NCBI GenBank assembly: GCA_033060915.1
Contig: CM065377.1
Coordinates: forward strand, 40,543,183 to 40,607,182
Direction: 5' to 3'
From: Euryodendron excelsum
Lineage: Eukaryota > Streptophyta > Magnoliopsida > Ericales > Pentaphylacaceae
Length of the DNA stretch: 64,000 nucleotides
Of the stretch, positions 11,250-22,030 are shown piece by piece (the first letter of the stretch is position 1; each line of letters opens with the position of its first letter). The position numbers and the translations under genes were made by a program. The notes beneath the pieces were generated by a model, which saw only the letters and a program-made list of their open reading frames with translations, made no database searches and was not told the DNA's origin.

Positions 11250-12169
11250 CTAGAATGCGATATCACAAGGTGCATGAAACGTTCGTCGTCGACAAATAGC
11301 TTCTAGATTTTCTCCAGTATAAGAACAAAGCGGTGAAACCTCCACACCTGAGCTCAAGATATATAAGAGAGGCCAGTGTCAGGCTTTGGTTGACGAGAAA
11401 AAAAAATTTTTCAGGGATCTGTGGTTAAGAATCTTTTATTTTAAAGCCAATAACGTATGGAGCAGTTGATCAGAGACTGATTTGATTCTGCAATCCTTAG
11501 TTCAAATGAGCTTGAAACCCGATGAACTGGTAGCACAATTTGAATTGAATGACCCCACAAGTTAATTTCCAAGTAAGACCAAACCCGAATACAACAAGAA
11601 CTGGTTTAAGAACACAAACACCCATTAATCTTTTGACAGGAATTGCCCATTCAAAAACTGAAATCCTTTCATGTTCATTACCTATCTGGCATTCAAACAT
11701 TGTTAATCAAACCCTTCCTTCCAAGCTCCACCCACCTACCCATATCGATCCCTTGCATTTCGTTAACTCGCTTCTACTATTGAATGCGTTAATAAGCCAC
11801 CAGCAGCAACTACCCAACGACTGTGGAGACGGAGAACAACCAGCCGAGCATTGTTTGGAGTGTCAAAATTTGACCCGTTGGCATTTTTTACCGGTGCAAA
11901 TTCTTCTTCGCGCAATACCTACATATTTAGAAACAATTTCCAAAGCTCATATAGTTATTTCATATGTGACTAATTATATTTATATTCTTCGTAGGTGGTA
12001 TAAGTCACGGAAGAAAAGAAATATACGGGATTTCAGCGCAAGAAACAAAATCACCTCAAAAAGGGGCTGTGAAGGTGCATAGGGAAATGCATCAAAAATC
12101 AACTGGTCTAGTTTGTATCCCGCTGTTTGTCAATGGACTGAAGGAATTTTCTTCTCTGCAAGATGATAA
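11250..12169 (-). pseudogene. UAP1-like pseudogene: UAP1 3'-end duplicate (last three exons), broken
   Basis: Three blocks match the last three exons of the gene at 56098-57288: 12055-12169 (115 bp), 11781-11918 (138 of 157 bp) and 11250-11347 (98 bp, same stop). The first block has two compensating 1-bp indels (PSTALFE becomes PSQPLFE). The second has lost its final 19 bp together with the splice donor and about 25 bp of intron, so it cannot be spliced normally. The last block reads EVSPLCSYTGENLEAICRRR, with Gly to Arg in the RGR motif. No earlier exons are present; similarity fades near 12340. It is one end of a segmental duplication with 55450-57440. The plus-strand ORF over it is a shadow. 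Confidence 0.85.
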
Positions 12170-12339
12170 CTGCACTCACATTGCATAGCTTTTTAGATCA
12201 ATATCTGAAAAATGATTTAACAATTAAGAATTTTTAGACAAAGTAACACAAAATTCAGAAATTGTTGAGCATGTCATACAGTAAAAGGAGAATACACAAA
12301 AGGCAAAATGGAAAACAACACAACAACAAACAGAAAAAG

Positions 12340-12837
12340 AAACAGCAAGCTAGTAATATAGTATAGCTAATAAAACTTGCATGAAATGTTCAAACGTGCA
12401 TGCATGCTTTGCCCAAATTATTTAGTATAGCTAATAAAAAAAAAAAGGGCATTTGTTTGTGCAAGTAACCATGCTTAATCTTTCGCTATCTTGACATCTT
12501 AAATTTTCTTTGAGCATGTAACCGTGTTTATTCATAAAATTTAATTTTGCAAGTAAACCTGTTTATTCTAACGGTTATTAGATTTTTAAAAAGTAACGAC
12601 TATTTCAATTGTGGGGATGTATTTCATATCAGTGGTTATAAGAGACTCAATTGTGGGGGTATTTGTTTTGTTGTGAACAAATGAATTGTTTAAATTTTCA
12701 GTATGAAAACTCCTGTCTTGTAAACATTAAGACTGGTGTGCTTAGCTTCCTAATGAAGGAAATGAGTGAAGTTTTTATTGAGTGCTAAATTATTCTATCA
12801 TTTCTTAATGTGAATTAATTATTACATCCGGAATTCT
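12340..12837. repeat. PKS intron and flank remnants, no gene
   Basis: 12350-12430 matches, on the minus strand, the copy C intron (CTTGCATGAAATxTTCAAACGTGCATGCATG). 12466-12620 matches 17260-17420 at high similarity (AACCATGCTTAATCTTTC, GTAACGACTAT). These are scraps of the duplicated PKS neighbourhood without exons. Confidence 0.55.
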
Positions 12838-12840
12838 TTA

Positions 12841-13080
12841 GGGTTTGTTTGGAAAGTGTTTTTTGTTTTTGTTTTTTGTTTTTTGTTTTTTCAAAAATTA
12901 AAACATAACAAAAAAAATACTAAAATAAATATATTTTCTGATTCTATAACATTGATATAGTATTTTTAGTAGAACGGTAACCTATAAATCCTATTATTAG
13001 ACCATAAAAAACAAAAAATAAAAATAGAAAACAGAAACATACAACAAAAATAAAAACTAGCAGCACTTCCAAACAGACCC
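12841..13080. mobile_element. MITE, 240 bp, PIF/Harbinger-like
   Basis: Terminal inverted repeats are GGGTTTGTTTGGAAAGTG and CACTTCCAAACAGACCC. The flanking 3-bp duplication is TTA on both sides (12838-12840, 13081-13083), as in PIF/Harbinger Tourist-type MITEs. The interior is A/T-rich with T5G runs; no ORF. Confidence 0.8.
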
Positions 13081-13178
13081 TTAACCTTTCAGAAAATCCA
13101 TTATAACAAAACTACACTTAAGTTATAGTATCCATATGAATGTTCTTATTTTATTTGGTTATATGTGATCATTGTATT

Positions 13179-13290
13179 CAGGGGCGCGAAACCATGATTT
13201 TGATTTAGGGTTGCCAAAAAAAAATTTTTTTTTTTTAATACAGGGGTGCCAAAACTTAAAACACAAATTTTTACCCATTGTTATAATCAT

Positions 13291-13323
<33 letters not shown>

Positions 13324-14135
13324 ATAGTTTTGCACATTTATAAGTTCAAGAATATGCAAGACTCAATTTCTACATGAAAATAAAACTAATTTCAATTCAA
13401 CCTCAGCAAAATATGAATTAAATTAATTATTTTTTAGTACATTTTAACTTAATCATCTGTTAAAGTAGAACTCAACAATTTTTCAAATTTCTAAAGTCAA
13501 TATGATTGATTTATGTTAAACTTTATGACAATTTCCTTTCAATGTGCAGAATCAAAGAGTTGTTAGAAAATCCTCCATTTTTCACAAAATATAATTTTGA
13601 CAAGATTCATTGCTTAGAAAAATTTATGTAATTACATTAAAAGTTAGAACAAGCATGATCACTATGTAAACAAGTTGATAGGCTGTGGGATTGGCGGATA
13701 ATAAAAACCCCATCGACTCATAATCTTATTGAGTTAGGACATATAAAAAAAAAAGGATAGGACCTATAGTCCATTAGAAAAATGAATATTTTATTAGATG
13801 GTAATGCTATACAAAAAATAATTTACACATAACTTGTGTACAAAATGATATGGTTGGATCATACACTTTTACTTTTAGATAAAACACCCATTATGATGGT
13901 TCTTAATTACAAAATTTCATCATCAAATCATTTTAGTTGAGTTTTTTATACAAATTTTTTTTTTTAAATAATATATTTTTATTGAATTAAAGCATTAATG
14001 AGAATCTCAAATTGTGGGGATGCCGTAGAATAAATCTTTGTTGGCACATTAGGTACATATACTACATATACAAAGGTTATTCAAAATATGGGGGTGCCAT
14101 GGCACCCCTCCCCCATTCACTTAGTTCCGCTCCTG
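13179..14135. mobile_element. Non-autonomous hAT-like element, 957 bp
   Basis: It starts CAGGGGCGCGAA and ends TTCCGCTCCTG (imperfect inverted repeats). The flanking 8-bp sequences are ATTGTATT (13171-13178) and ATTGTATA (14136-14143), 7 of 8 identical, as for hAT. GGGGTGCCA motifs recur near both ends. The interior is AT-rich with a (TA)n run at about 13290; no transposase. Confidence 0.75.
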
Positions 14136-14143
14136 ATTGTATA

Positions 14144-14884
14144 GTCTTTGTTCCATGAATTACACAAGGCAATCATTGAAGGGGGAAAAAAAAGCAAAGT
14201 CATAAATGGTGAAAGGTGACAATTCATCATTCTTAGGTGATTAGTTTCCTGGAGGTCATTAAAGATGACAATTTTCAAATCTGGTTAATCAGTTATTATA
14301 TATATATATATATATTATGGCGCTGAGTTGTGGATAATCCATTGCATTTGTTATTGAGACTTTGATTTAATAGAGAAATCCATTCGTAGATATGAACGCA
14401 AAAGATGTGATACCTTGGGTAAGCTTAAACCAAAATGATACACGTGTGTGAATTCTTGGTTTGACCAAGATGAATCATGTGATCCATGAAATGATCCAAG
14501 ATGATTTTATGATGCTGTGATATTTTGGGTTCATAGTAGAACATGAAAATAATATGAATGAGATAGTGACTATGGTATATAAGAAATGCTAACATCATTC
14601 AACAAATTTGGAGAGAGACGCCGGATGGCTAAAATCTTATAAGGTAGACATTAGTTAGGGAGATATTTGTGACTGTTAAATCTCGAGATATTTATGACTC
14701 TGTTAAATCTCTAGCTAATTTATCAAACAACGAAGGGATGAGACTTATGTCAATACAAGAGTCCCAAGTAATCGAAGCTAGCTTTTGTGAGTGGAGATCC
14801 TAAGAAGTAGATTTATATGCGTAATAATAAATCACTTAATGGTCATAAACATTGTCTTATTTTGAGAGTCTGTCCCTATGTGTG
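14144..14884. other. Unassigned AT-rich stretch, no gene seen
   Basis: No convincing ORF, RNA gene or repeat boundary on either strand; it holds a (TA)n run at about 14297-14320. Confidence 0.5.
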
Positions 14885-16030
14885 TGATTCACTCTCAAAT
14901 ATGATGTAAATTTAAGCTTCCTCGCAAGAAAACGAGTATCGCGGTTGAAGTATAAAATTCGGTGAGAACCAGAGTCGATTTTCTTGAGAAGCAAACCAAA
15001 CATAGGCTACCAACACTTGGCAAAGACTAAACAAACTCAAATTGACTAGTAACTAAGCAAATTGAATTTAAGTAAAAGAAACCCAAAAACATGTTTGCTA
15101 TTGGAGAGATTTTGATTAACAACTAAAGTAAAGCGATTAAGTCTATTCTAGCAATCAAAACAATTAATGACTATATTGAGATGCAATTACAAAGGGGCTT
15201 GGATACAATTGATTCAATCTACCAATTTCAACAAGAAATTCAATAGAGGATTGTATAACTCAAATAAAAAATCACTCCATGAATCCTTAATTCAGAAGAT
15301 TTTAACTATAAAACCATGAATTCACACTTAACAGAGTATAGATTTGCATTCAATTCAAAGAATTATAGAAGCAAACCAACAATTGTTTAATTCTTATACT
15401 AATTTGAGAATTGTGTATAGAAATTACTAATAGTGTTTATGAATCTAAGTTTTCTATAGATCTACAACCCAATTAAGATGAATTTAGAGAAATCATAAGA
15501 TAAATCATTGCATTTTAGATACCTCCGTTGAAACTCTTGAATTCTTTGGTAGATCTTTACAATTGCATCCAAGTACAAGATTAGCTACTAGATTCCATGG
15601 AAGAAAGCATAAAGCAATGAAGATTTTGCATTACATTGAAGCAAACTAATGTTTGGTTACATGAAAAATGAAGGAAAGCTAAGAACAATGCAAGAAAATA
15701 AAATTTCTATCTCTACACTACTCCTAGATACAAAGGAATCTAACCTAAAATCTAAAGAAAAAGTGGGAGAGAGCCTAATTTTCAGCCAAAAACGGCCTTA
15801 AATAAGCTAAAAATGAATAGAGCATCATCAGGCACTTGATAGGCATTCAAACGCCTTTTTAACGCCTATCAAACCTATCGCTAACGAAAAAACAAGTCTT
15901 TATAATTTTCAAACAAATGAACAGTAGCATTCGAATGCCTAAAGGACCTATCAAACGCCTAGGACCATTAGACGGCTGTTCAAACGATATTAAGAAGTAT
16001 TCTAACACCCTTCTAATGTACACATTTGAA
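14885..16030 (-). mobile_element. Athila-like LTR, minus orientation (5' boundary approximate)
   Basis: On the minus strand it ends ...TTTGAGAGTGAATCA, like the LTR end at 38437-38451 (TTTGAGAGCGATTCA). Before that come the same blocks in order: a GAGAACxxxxxx...TTTATACTTC region, TCTACCAAAxxxTTC and CCATGGAA. A GCTTATTTAAGGCC TATA-like site is at 15796-15810, with a cluster of CAAACGCCTATC / CATTCGAATGCC words upstream of it (15838-15990). It looks solo or truncated; no PBS or coding region is attached. Confidence 0.55.
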
Positions 16031-16915
16031 TTCCTCTCAAAAAGTTACATGAAATCAATATATTATGAACCTCGACAGCCTTTCTAATTTGAGAGATATG
16101 TCCTTTTAAAATTTCAACTATGCGTGCTTTGGCAGGTTGTATCACAACTTTAACACGTGTACTCTGATAGCATCTTCTTGAAAACTCATTTTCCCTTCAT
16201 CCGAAATGCATCTGAAATCATCCGTTTTAAGCTCAAAACTTATACAAAGCAAAATAAACTTAGACACATAAAAACTCCTAAACTAAGGCTAGTAAAGCAC
16301 AAATTAAGATGTTGTAATTGCACTTTTAGAATGGAATCAGTGTGGTAGTAGGAACTGCATTATTTAAGGTTGAGGTTGCTACTCTTAATGAGTCCATAGC
16401 CTAAAATTTAGGTGGTGTATTTAATTGAAGTGAAAAATTGATGGAATTCACCTATATAGGTGTGGAAGTGGTCTCGCTTTCTATGAGAGCTTGATAGGTT
16501 CTCTAATATACTCATCAATATCCATGTATAACGCATAGCAGCTTACCGCCACCCCACGTTGAACATGCTCAAATAGAGAGTCTAATTTTATGTTTTAATA
16601 GGTTTTTAGTAGCCCTGACTTGTTTATCCAAAGTATTGGTTCATAGTCCAAAAGAAACCACCGTTAGATGCTTGTGTCTCTTAGATCGAATTTACTTTTG
16701 TATTTCATTAATTTATATTTTAAAAAATATGGAGAATTGTTAGCATTTTATGTATATTTCAAAATATAAAATGAGTTGTAGATTTTATTGTATAATAAAA
16801 TATGCATCTATGATTCAGTTACATATAATTTATATGTTTTCTATGTGCATTAGTGTAGCTGATTGAAGGCTTGTCTGTTACTTTCGAGTGATACAATGAT
16901 CTTTCATTGGTCAGG
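16031..16915. other. Unassigned stretch, no gene seen
   Basis: AT-rich sequence with no supported coding region; the 63-codon ORF at 16157-16348 has no recognisable feature. The left part may still belong to the Athila-like LTR. Confidence 0.4.
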
Positions 16916-16919
16916 GCTA

Positions 16920-17045
16920 ACTCAATTCCACATGATGGTTATTTATATGAGAGAAACATTGATGAAAATAGGCAAATTCATGTTGTCCAACTAGTTCTCA
17001 ATCCCTCAACATTCACGTGGTCTCATGTCATCAGGTTGTCTTCTT
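16920..17045 (-). promoter_or_regulatory. Orphan PKS promoter/leader remnant
   Basis: On the minus strand this matches the 5' flanks of PKS copies A, B and C: GGGATTGAGAACTAGTTGG, GAATTTGCCTATTTT, then a TATA-like CTCATATAAATAACC (about 16936-16950). No PKS exon follows downstream on this strand, so it is the promoter of a deleted copy. Confidence 0.6.
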
Positions 17046-17454
17046 GATATCTTTAATAAATCTTAAGTTTTATATCAATTAATTCCACGATTAGAAAAAT
17101 GTCTTACGTTGCTTAACTAATCTTTCCATGTCGTAATTTTACAAGTAGCCATGTTTATTCATTAAGTTCAATTTACTCATTAATTTTTCTTTGCGGCTAT
17201 TAGATAATTAAAATAACCTGATTAATCTTTCCCTATCTTAAAAGTACCTCATTAAATTCAAGTTACCATGCTTAATCTTTCCCTATCTTGATATCTTAAA
17301 TTTTCTTTGTGCAAGTAACCATGTTTATTCATAAAATTTAATTTTGCAAGAAACCCTGTTTATTCTAATAGTTATTAGATTTTAAAAAAGTAACGACTAT
17401 GTCAAGTGTGGGGATGTATTTCAATAAAAAAAATAATTTAAGGTCAACATTAGA
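17046..17454. repeat. Duplicated PKS distal flank, no gene
   Basis: Matches 12466-12640 (AACCATGCTTAATCTTTCCCTATCTTGA and the GTAACGACTATxTCAA block). No ORF is supported. Confidence 0.5.
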
Positions 17455-17532
17455 AGTGTTTTATTGCTTACATGAATTCCAACCACAATACAACATATGG
17501 AAACATGTGGAGTTCAAGTATATTGTTTTGTA
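17455..17532 (+). pseudogene. PKS fragment around the catalytic Asn, split by LINE-3
   Basis: 17494-17532 encodes [12 protein letters not shown], the PKS segment with Asn336 and, as in copy A, Trp at 338. Just before it, 17455-17492 is the reverse complement of the PKS 3' flank that recurs at 21585-21620, so the fragment sits inside a small inverted repeat. LINE-3 inserted directly after it. Confidence 0.7.
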
Positions 17533-17828
17533 ATGGACAGAGGCAGGGATTTCGTCTCCTCCTCTGTGTCTTCTTTACCAGTACAGAACATCAAAAAATG
17601 GGAATAAGATACTTCTCAAAGATATTGAAGATTAGAGGAAGCTATAAGAACGATTGAGCTGGGGAGGAGATTAGGAGTTCAGTTTCATAATGAAGAAGAA
17701 AAGCTGGGTGAGAAGTTAAAAGAGATGGAATGGAATGATATCATCAATGCTCAAAAGAAAAAGAAAGGGGCAGTAGGGGGGAATAGATTATAGGAAGCAG
17801 CTGATTGGTTGTTTGTGTTTTTGTATCA

Positions 17829-20800
17829 ATGAAGATGGTAACGTGGAATGTAAGAGGGCTTGGGGGAGATATAAGAGATGTATCGTAAGGAATTTAGTGA
17901 AGGGAAGGGGAATTGATATTCTAATGCTACAAGAGACTAAATGGGAGGCATCATAAGGAATTTTATCCTGCTGAAAGGAAGTTTTTATGATGGATGGCAG
18001 TGTGCTATAATAAACATATATGGTCCATGCCTAGAGAATGACAGAAACTAGTTATGGGCAAAGTTATTGCCCTTAATTAACGTAGTTAATAATCCAGTTT
18101 GCCGGGGGGGGGGGGGTGGGGTGGGTTGGGGTTGGTGTTAATGAAATCCTAAGAATAGGTGAAAGTTCTACAACCACAAGAATGAGCCCGGGAATGAAAG
18201 ATTTTAGGGAGGTAGTTAGAAAGTTAAATCTGCTGGACATTCCACTTCATGGTAGAAGGTTTACTTGGTCAAATCTACAAGATAATGAGGTATGGAGTAG
18301 GTCGGATAGATTCTTGATATGTCCAGAGTGGAGTTCAAAGTTTAATTGCAGCCAGTGAGGTCTACATAGTCTTTTTTCTTATCATTGTGCAATCCTGTTA
18401 TCAGATGAAGAGAAGGATTGGGGGCCAATCTTTTAAGATCTATGAATCATGGTTTCAAGTAAAAGAGCTCTCATCTTTAGTGCATATTCAATGGTTAGAG
18501 TCAAAGATACAAGAATAGGGAGGTTTTGTGCTCCTAAAGAAACTATATGAGTTAAAAAGAAGGATCAAGGAATGAAAAGCATCAAGACCAGCTAACTGGA
18601 GGGATAAAATTAACTCTCTAGAGGAAGACCTTCAAATATTAGATGGACAGGGTGAGGTTCAAGACTATAATCAAGGTTAGATTCAAACAAGAAGAACTCT
18701 AAAGAGTAAGATTGCAAAGTTATGTTTGAAAAAGGAGGCAGATGCTAGACAAAGAGCAAGAATGTTTTGGTTGAAAAAAGGAGATCTCAATACTAAATTT
18801 TTTTATATGTCTATGAAACTGAGGCAGAGAAGGAATCTTATAGGCCAATTAATTAAGGAAGGGACTATGATTTTTGAGCCAAGTCAAATTAGAGAGGAAG
18901 TCTTCAGGTTCTTTGAAGATAGATATAAAGAGTCAATGGCAAAAAAACCTAAGTTGGGTGGTCATTTAAGGAAGCAGCTTTGTCAGGAAAAAAGAATGGC
19001 TTTGGAGGTTTGAAGAACAGGAAATCTAGGAGACTACTAAGTCCTACAATGGAAGTAAGGCTCCAAGCCCAGATGGTTTTGAGATGATCTTTATGAAGAG
19101 ATATTGGAGTTTGATTAAACAAGAGGTAATCAGATTTATGAAAGAGTTATACACAAATGCAAGGTTAGTAAAGGGGATAAATTCATCATTTATTGTACCA
19201 ATTTCAAAAGTGGAGATGCTAGAAAGCCTTGATTGCTACGACCCATCAGCCTTGTTTCATCTATCTATAGGGTTTTGGCTAAAACTTTGGCAATCAGGTT
19301 GAGAAATGTTATGGGGGATATTATCAATGAGAAGCAATCAGCTTTTGTTATGGGAAGACAATTCCTAGATGGAATCCTTATTGTCAATGAAGTCATTCAT
19401 GCATGGAAAAGAAATAAGAAGAAAGTTATAGTTCTAAAGTTGGACTTTCAAAAAGCATATGATGCTGTAAGCTGGCCTTATCTTTTGCTAATGACGGAGA
19501 AGATGAACTTTGGCCAAAAATGGATTTCATGGATTGAAGAATGTTTAGTATCTCAGAAGGTGTCAGTTCTTGTGAACGGTTCACCCACAAAGGAATTTGA
19601 CATGAAGAGGGTATTGAGGCAGGGAGATCCATTATCCCCATTCCTATTCAACATTACTACTGAAGGCCTGAATGAATTATTGACAAGAGCTACTGAGCTT
19701 AAGCTTATCAAAGGAACTAGTTTAGGATCAAATGAAACTCCGATCACTCATTTACAATTTACAGATGACATAATAATTTTCTATGAAGCAGATAAGCATA
19801 AATTGAATAATTTAAAGAGAATCCTAAGGTGTTTCGAGCTGATATCAGGCCTTTAAAATCAATTACTAGAAAAGTACAGTGAGTGGCTTTGGGATGGATC
19901 TAGATTTCATTAAAGAAGCAACCCAGATCTTCAGATGCAAAATTCATATACTTCCTATGAGTTACTTGGGGTTAAGTCATGGGAGGGTGTCAATAAGAAA
20001 ATCAAGGATAGATTAGCTAAGTAGAAGAGAAAGCACCTATCACTGGGAGGGAGATTGACTTTACTTAAAGCTACATTGGCGAACTTACCAGTGTACTATA
20101 TGTCAATGTTTAGGCTCCCAAAGGAGGTATGTAAAAGAATAGAAAAGTTTTAAAAGAGTTTCTTGTGAAGTGATGAGGATGTGCAGAGGAAAGTGCATTG
20201 TATGGGGTGGACTAAGGTTACTAGAAGCTTGATTAGAGGAGGTCTAGGAGTAATTCCTATTAACTCTATGAATTCAGCACTTTTAGCCAAGTGGTGCTGG
20301 AGGTTTGCAAATGAGAAAAGATGCTTTATGGAGAAAAGTAGTGTGCTAGAGCTATAAGTATGAAGAAAAAAGATGGTTCCCTGGGAAAAGTGAAACCAAA
20401 AAATGCTCAATCATTTGGTCAGATATCTCAAAGTTAGAGTCTGACCAAAAGATATTCACAAGGAATCTGGAATTAGAGTGGGGAATGGTAGGAAATTAGT
20501 TTTTAGGAGGATATTTGGATTGGAGAAAATTCTCTATGCAACAATTTTCCTAGACTTTACTCTTTATCCTTACAAAAATCAGCATTTACCAATGAGATTG
20601 AAAAGAATGGGGACTCTTGGAGCATGAAGTTCATAAGGCAGCTAAGGGTCTGGGAGTAAGATTAGCGTAAGGAATTGGCAAAGTGACTTCAAAGCAGTGG
20701 CAGTGATGAGTTAAGTGAGGATAAAATTATCTGGAAGTTGGAAAAGAGTGGTATGTTCTTAGTTAAGTCCTATTACAGAAACATGGTTGATGCAAGCAGT

Positions 20801-21340
20801 AATGTTATTTCAGAGTTGAGTTTGTTATGTAAAATCAATGCCCCTCACAAAGTTCAAATTTTTGGGTGGATGGTAGTTCAGGAAAAAATTAAGTCAAAGA
20901 TGATGTTATTCAAAAGGAAATGCCTGTCTCACAATTGTGATCTTTTGTGTCCATTCTATAATGTAGCTGAAAAAGACTCAAATCATTTGTTAATAAATTA
21001 CTTTTTCTCATGGAATATGTGGTGCAAGATTTTTAAATGGTGGAGTCTAGAATGGGTTAGCTCAAGTAGCCTGTTAAACCATTTGCAGAGGTGGTTATCT
21101 TTAGATTTCAATCATATTGAGAAAAGTTTATGGGAGGCCTTATTCATTGCTATCATATGGCATTTATGGAAGGCAAGAAATGATTTAGTTTTTAATAGTA
21201 TTGCAATTAGATGGGAGGGAGTCTTTGACAATGCTCTCATTCAAGCAGTTCAATGGGTTAAAGCAAAGAATCCTAAGTTTTCTTTCTCAGTATCTAATGT
21301 CTTTTATTCTTTGGAGGGTGTTAGGCGTTTGAGAATTTAA
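17829..21340 (+). pseudogene. LINE-3 ORF2: endonuclease-reverse transcriptase, heavily broken
   Basis: ORF2 opens with MKMVTWNVRGLGG at 17829. The endonuclease is internally shortened and frameshifted, with a poly-G tract at 18104-18116 inside it. FTWSN...WSRSDRF follows (about 18260). RT spans about 19230-19856 with LKLDFQKAYDAVSW, GDPLSPFLFN and FTDD in place of YADD (about 19760). The zf-RVT region is at 20738-21340 (CKINAPHKVQIFGWM, WHLWKARNDLVF). There are many stops and frame changes, so it is inactive. Confidence 0.85.
18104..18116. repeat. Poly-G tract
   Basis: A run of about 13 G in the broken LINE-3 endonuclease region; possible collapse or expansion in assembly. Confidence 0.85.
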
Positions 21341-21558
21341 AGTAGGGGAGATGTTTGGTGGTTTTTGTTTTGTTTGTAGGTGTTGCAGTAGTGTTGGTAG
21401 CTTATCAACTGCTATGTGTTTTGCTTTTTGAGTCATGGTTGTATTGCATTTTCCTCTGGTGAGGTTTTGGACAGTTCGTTGTCTCTGCTTGATCCTATCC
21501 CATGGTGTAATCCTTGTTACTTCTAATGAATTTCTTATTTTGTTGTTCAAAAAAAAAA

Positions 21559-21724
21559 ATTGTATTGTATTAAGGTATGCTATATCGTGGTTGGAATTCG
21601 TGTAAGTAATAAAACATTTCAATTGTTGGCCTTTCATTATTTTTTAATTTGTCACTTTATTATCTTTTGATGTGTAAAAACAGTAATGGTTTGGTTGAAA
21701 AAAAGTTAATAAATTGCCAAGAAT
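21559..21724. repeat. PKS 3' flank remnant
   Basis: After the LINE-3 target duplication, GTGGTTGGAATTCGTGTAAG...AACATTTCAATTGTTGGCC and TCTTTTGATGTGTAAAAACAGTAATGGTTT match 52740-52840, downstream of PKS copy C. Confidence 0.55.
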
Positions 21725-21870
21725 TACAGTGGTCGTCCTTCCTTCAGCAAGCTACGTCTTCCTCATCTCATCCAAAACAAATATTATACTTGAACTCCAC
21801 CTATTTTTCTTAGCTAGAATTGTTGCCTTTCGAGGTTCTTTCGCCCATTCCATCAGTAGATTGTGGAGAT
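21725..21870 (-). pseudogene. PKS copy B: exon 1 start fused to exon 2 end, deleted
   Basis: On the minus strand 21815-21870 encodes the PKS start (MEWAKEPRKATILA, compare [14 protein letters not shown] in copy A). It runs almost directly into 21728-21800, which encodes WSSSIIFVLDEMRKT, a stop, then LAEGRTTT, from near the C terminus. Everything between, including the catalytic Cys and His, is gone. The upstream flank (21880-22030) keeps the promoter with its TATA-like site. Confidence 0.8.
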
Positions 21871-21879
21871 GGGAATAAT

Positions 21880-22030
21880 TGTGGAAGAGGGAACCTCAAA
21901 GAGAGTGTTAATATAAGAGAAATCTTGTGTCATCCCCCATGAAAACGGGGCAAATTCATGTGGCTCAAGTAGTTTTCAATTCTTCAACACTTTGTGGTCC
22001 CAAACAACTATCTTCTTGCTAGCTTAATTT
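21880..22030 (-). promoter_or_regulatory. PKS copy B 5' flank with TATA-like site
   Basis: On the minus strand: AATTGAAAACTACTTGAGCC, then the CATGGGGGATGACACAAG block, a TATA-like CTTATATTAAC (21907-21917), then TTTGAGGTTCCCTCTTCC. Copy A has the outer blocks but lacks about 51 bp including the TATA-like site. Confidence 0.6.

Larger units (their letters stand above)
17533..21558 (+). mobile_element. LINE-3: L1-type element, 5'-truncated, 4.03 kb
   Basis: It is flanked by an 11-bp target duplication with one mismatch: ATTGTTTTGTA (17522-17532) and ATTGTATTGTA (21559-21569). A poly-A tail ends at 21558. It contains a short upstream piece, ORF2 remnants from 17829 to 21340 and a 3' UTR (TAATCCTTGTTACTTC...). 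It landed inside a PKS remnant. Confidence 0.88.

Noticed and set aside
11549..12082. 177-codon plus-strand ORF
   Set aside because: It overlaps UAP1 exon duplicates on the minus strand; the minus-strand reading matches the family and this one matches nothing.
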